5,404 nucleotides of DNA. Source: Actinomycetes bacterium. Lineage in GTDB: Bacteria; Actinomycetota; Actinomycetes; Actinomycetales; Cellulomonadaceae. The translations under genes and the position numbers were made by a program. Each line of letters begins with the position of its first letter. The first letter of the stretch is position 1. The stretch spans positions 1-5,404 of the forward strand of contig JAEXEM010000080.1 in NCBI GenBank assembly GCA_023401045.1. The letters run 5' to 3'. Below the pieces are notes generated by a model. The model saw only the letters and a program-made list of their open reading frames with translations. It ran no database searches and was not told the DNA's origin. Shown in pieces: positions 5,301 to 5,404 of the stretch.

Positions 5301-5404
5301 ATGGCCTCCCCCGCCCCCGCACGCCACGCCCGGGCCCTCACCCGCTGCGTCGTCGCCGTCGCCGTCGCGCTCGCGACGACCGCGGCCCTCGCCCCGTGGT
5401 CCGC
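5301..5404 (+). CDS. Exported protein of unknown function, N-terminal fragment with signal peptide
   Basis: Only the first 34 codons are in the window. The ATG at 5301 has a clear SD, GAGGAG at 5289-5294, six bases upstream. The translation starts MASPAPARHARALTR, a basic n-region with three Arg and one His. A hydrophobic stretch of small residues follows (CVVAVAVALATTAALA, about residues 16-31), then PWS. This is the layout of a Sec signal peptide, with ALA at 29-31 as a possible cleavage motif, although Pro at +1 would be unfavourable and the real site may lie beyond the window. The Cys at 16 precedes the hydrophobic core and is not a lipobox. A signal anchor cannot be excluded. Nothing of the mature protein is seen, so no function is proposed. 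Confidence 0.75.
   Translation, partial: MASPAPARHARALTRCVVAVAVALATTAALAPWS

Overview
This is a very GC-rich window (well above 70% by eye) from an actinobacterium. Third codon positions are almost all G or C, and a GTG start and SD-led starts next to a leaderless-looking start fit that group. The gene content (an actinobacterial protein O-mannosyltransferase, a cytosolic-looking GH20 hexosaminidase, a eukaryotic-type UDP-glucose pyrophosphorylase) suggests Micrococcales, perhaps a Cellulomonas-like genus. The genus is a guess.

Layout from left to right. (1) Positions 1-1607, plus strand: most of a membrane protein mannosyltransferase (PMT), cut at its 5' end. (2) A 43-bp convergent gap with an 18-bp direct repeat that duplicates the last codons and stop of PMT. 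(3) 1651-3123, minus strand: GH20 beta-N-acetylhexosaminidase, GTG start with a clear SD. (4) 3124-3323: a 200-bp divergent control region with two TAGGTT -10 candidates facing opposite ways and several inverted repeats. (5) 3324-3593, plus strand: small GlsB/YeaQ/YmgE-type three-helix membrane protein. (6) 3594-3687: convergent gap holding a perfect 18-bp-stem terminator hairpin and a second 8-bp-stem hairpin. (7) 3688-5073, minus strand: UTP-glucose-1-phosphate uridylyltransferase, apparently leaderless. (8) 5074-5300: a divergent control region with two near-consensus Crp/GlxR-type sites whose centres lie 50 bp apart. (9) From 5301, plus strand: the first 34 residues of an exported protein, cut by the window edge.

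Every gene is on the opposite strand to its neighbours, so each is probably its own transcription unit within this window. The shared theme is sugar and envelope metabolism: protein O-mannosylation at the membrane, amino-sugar recovery in the cytosol, and supply of UDP-glucose. I see no mobile element, CRISPR array, tRNA or rRNA, and no clearly new multi-gene system. The most interesting signal is regulatory: paired Crp/GlxR-like operators beside a leaderless UGPase promoter. The 33-bp-period repeat at the end of PMT is also unusual.
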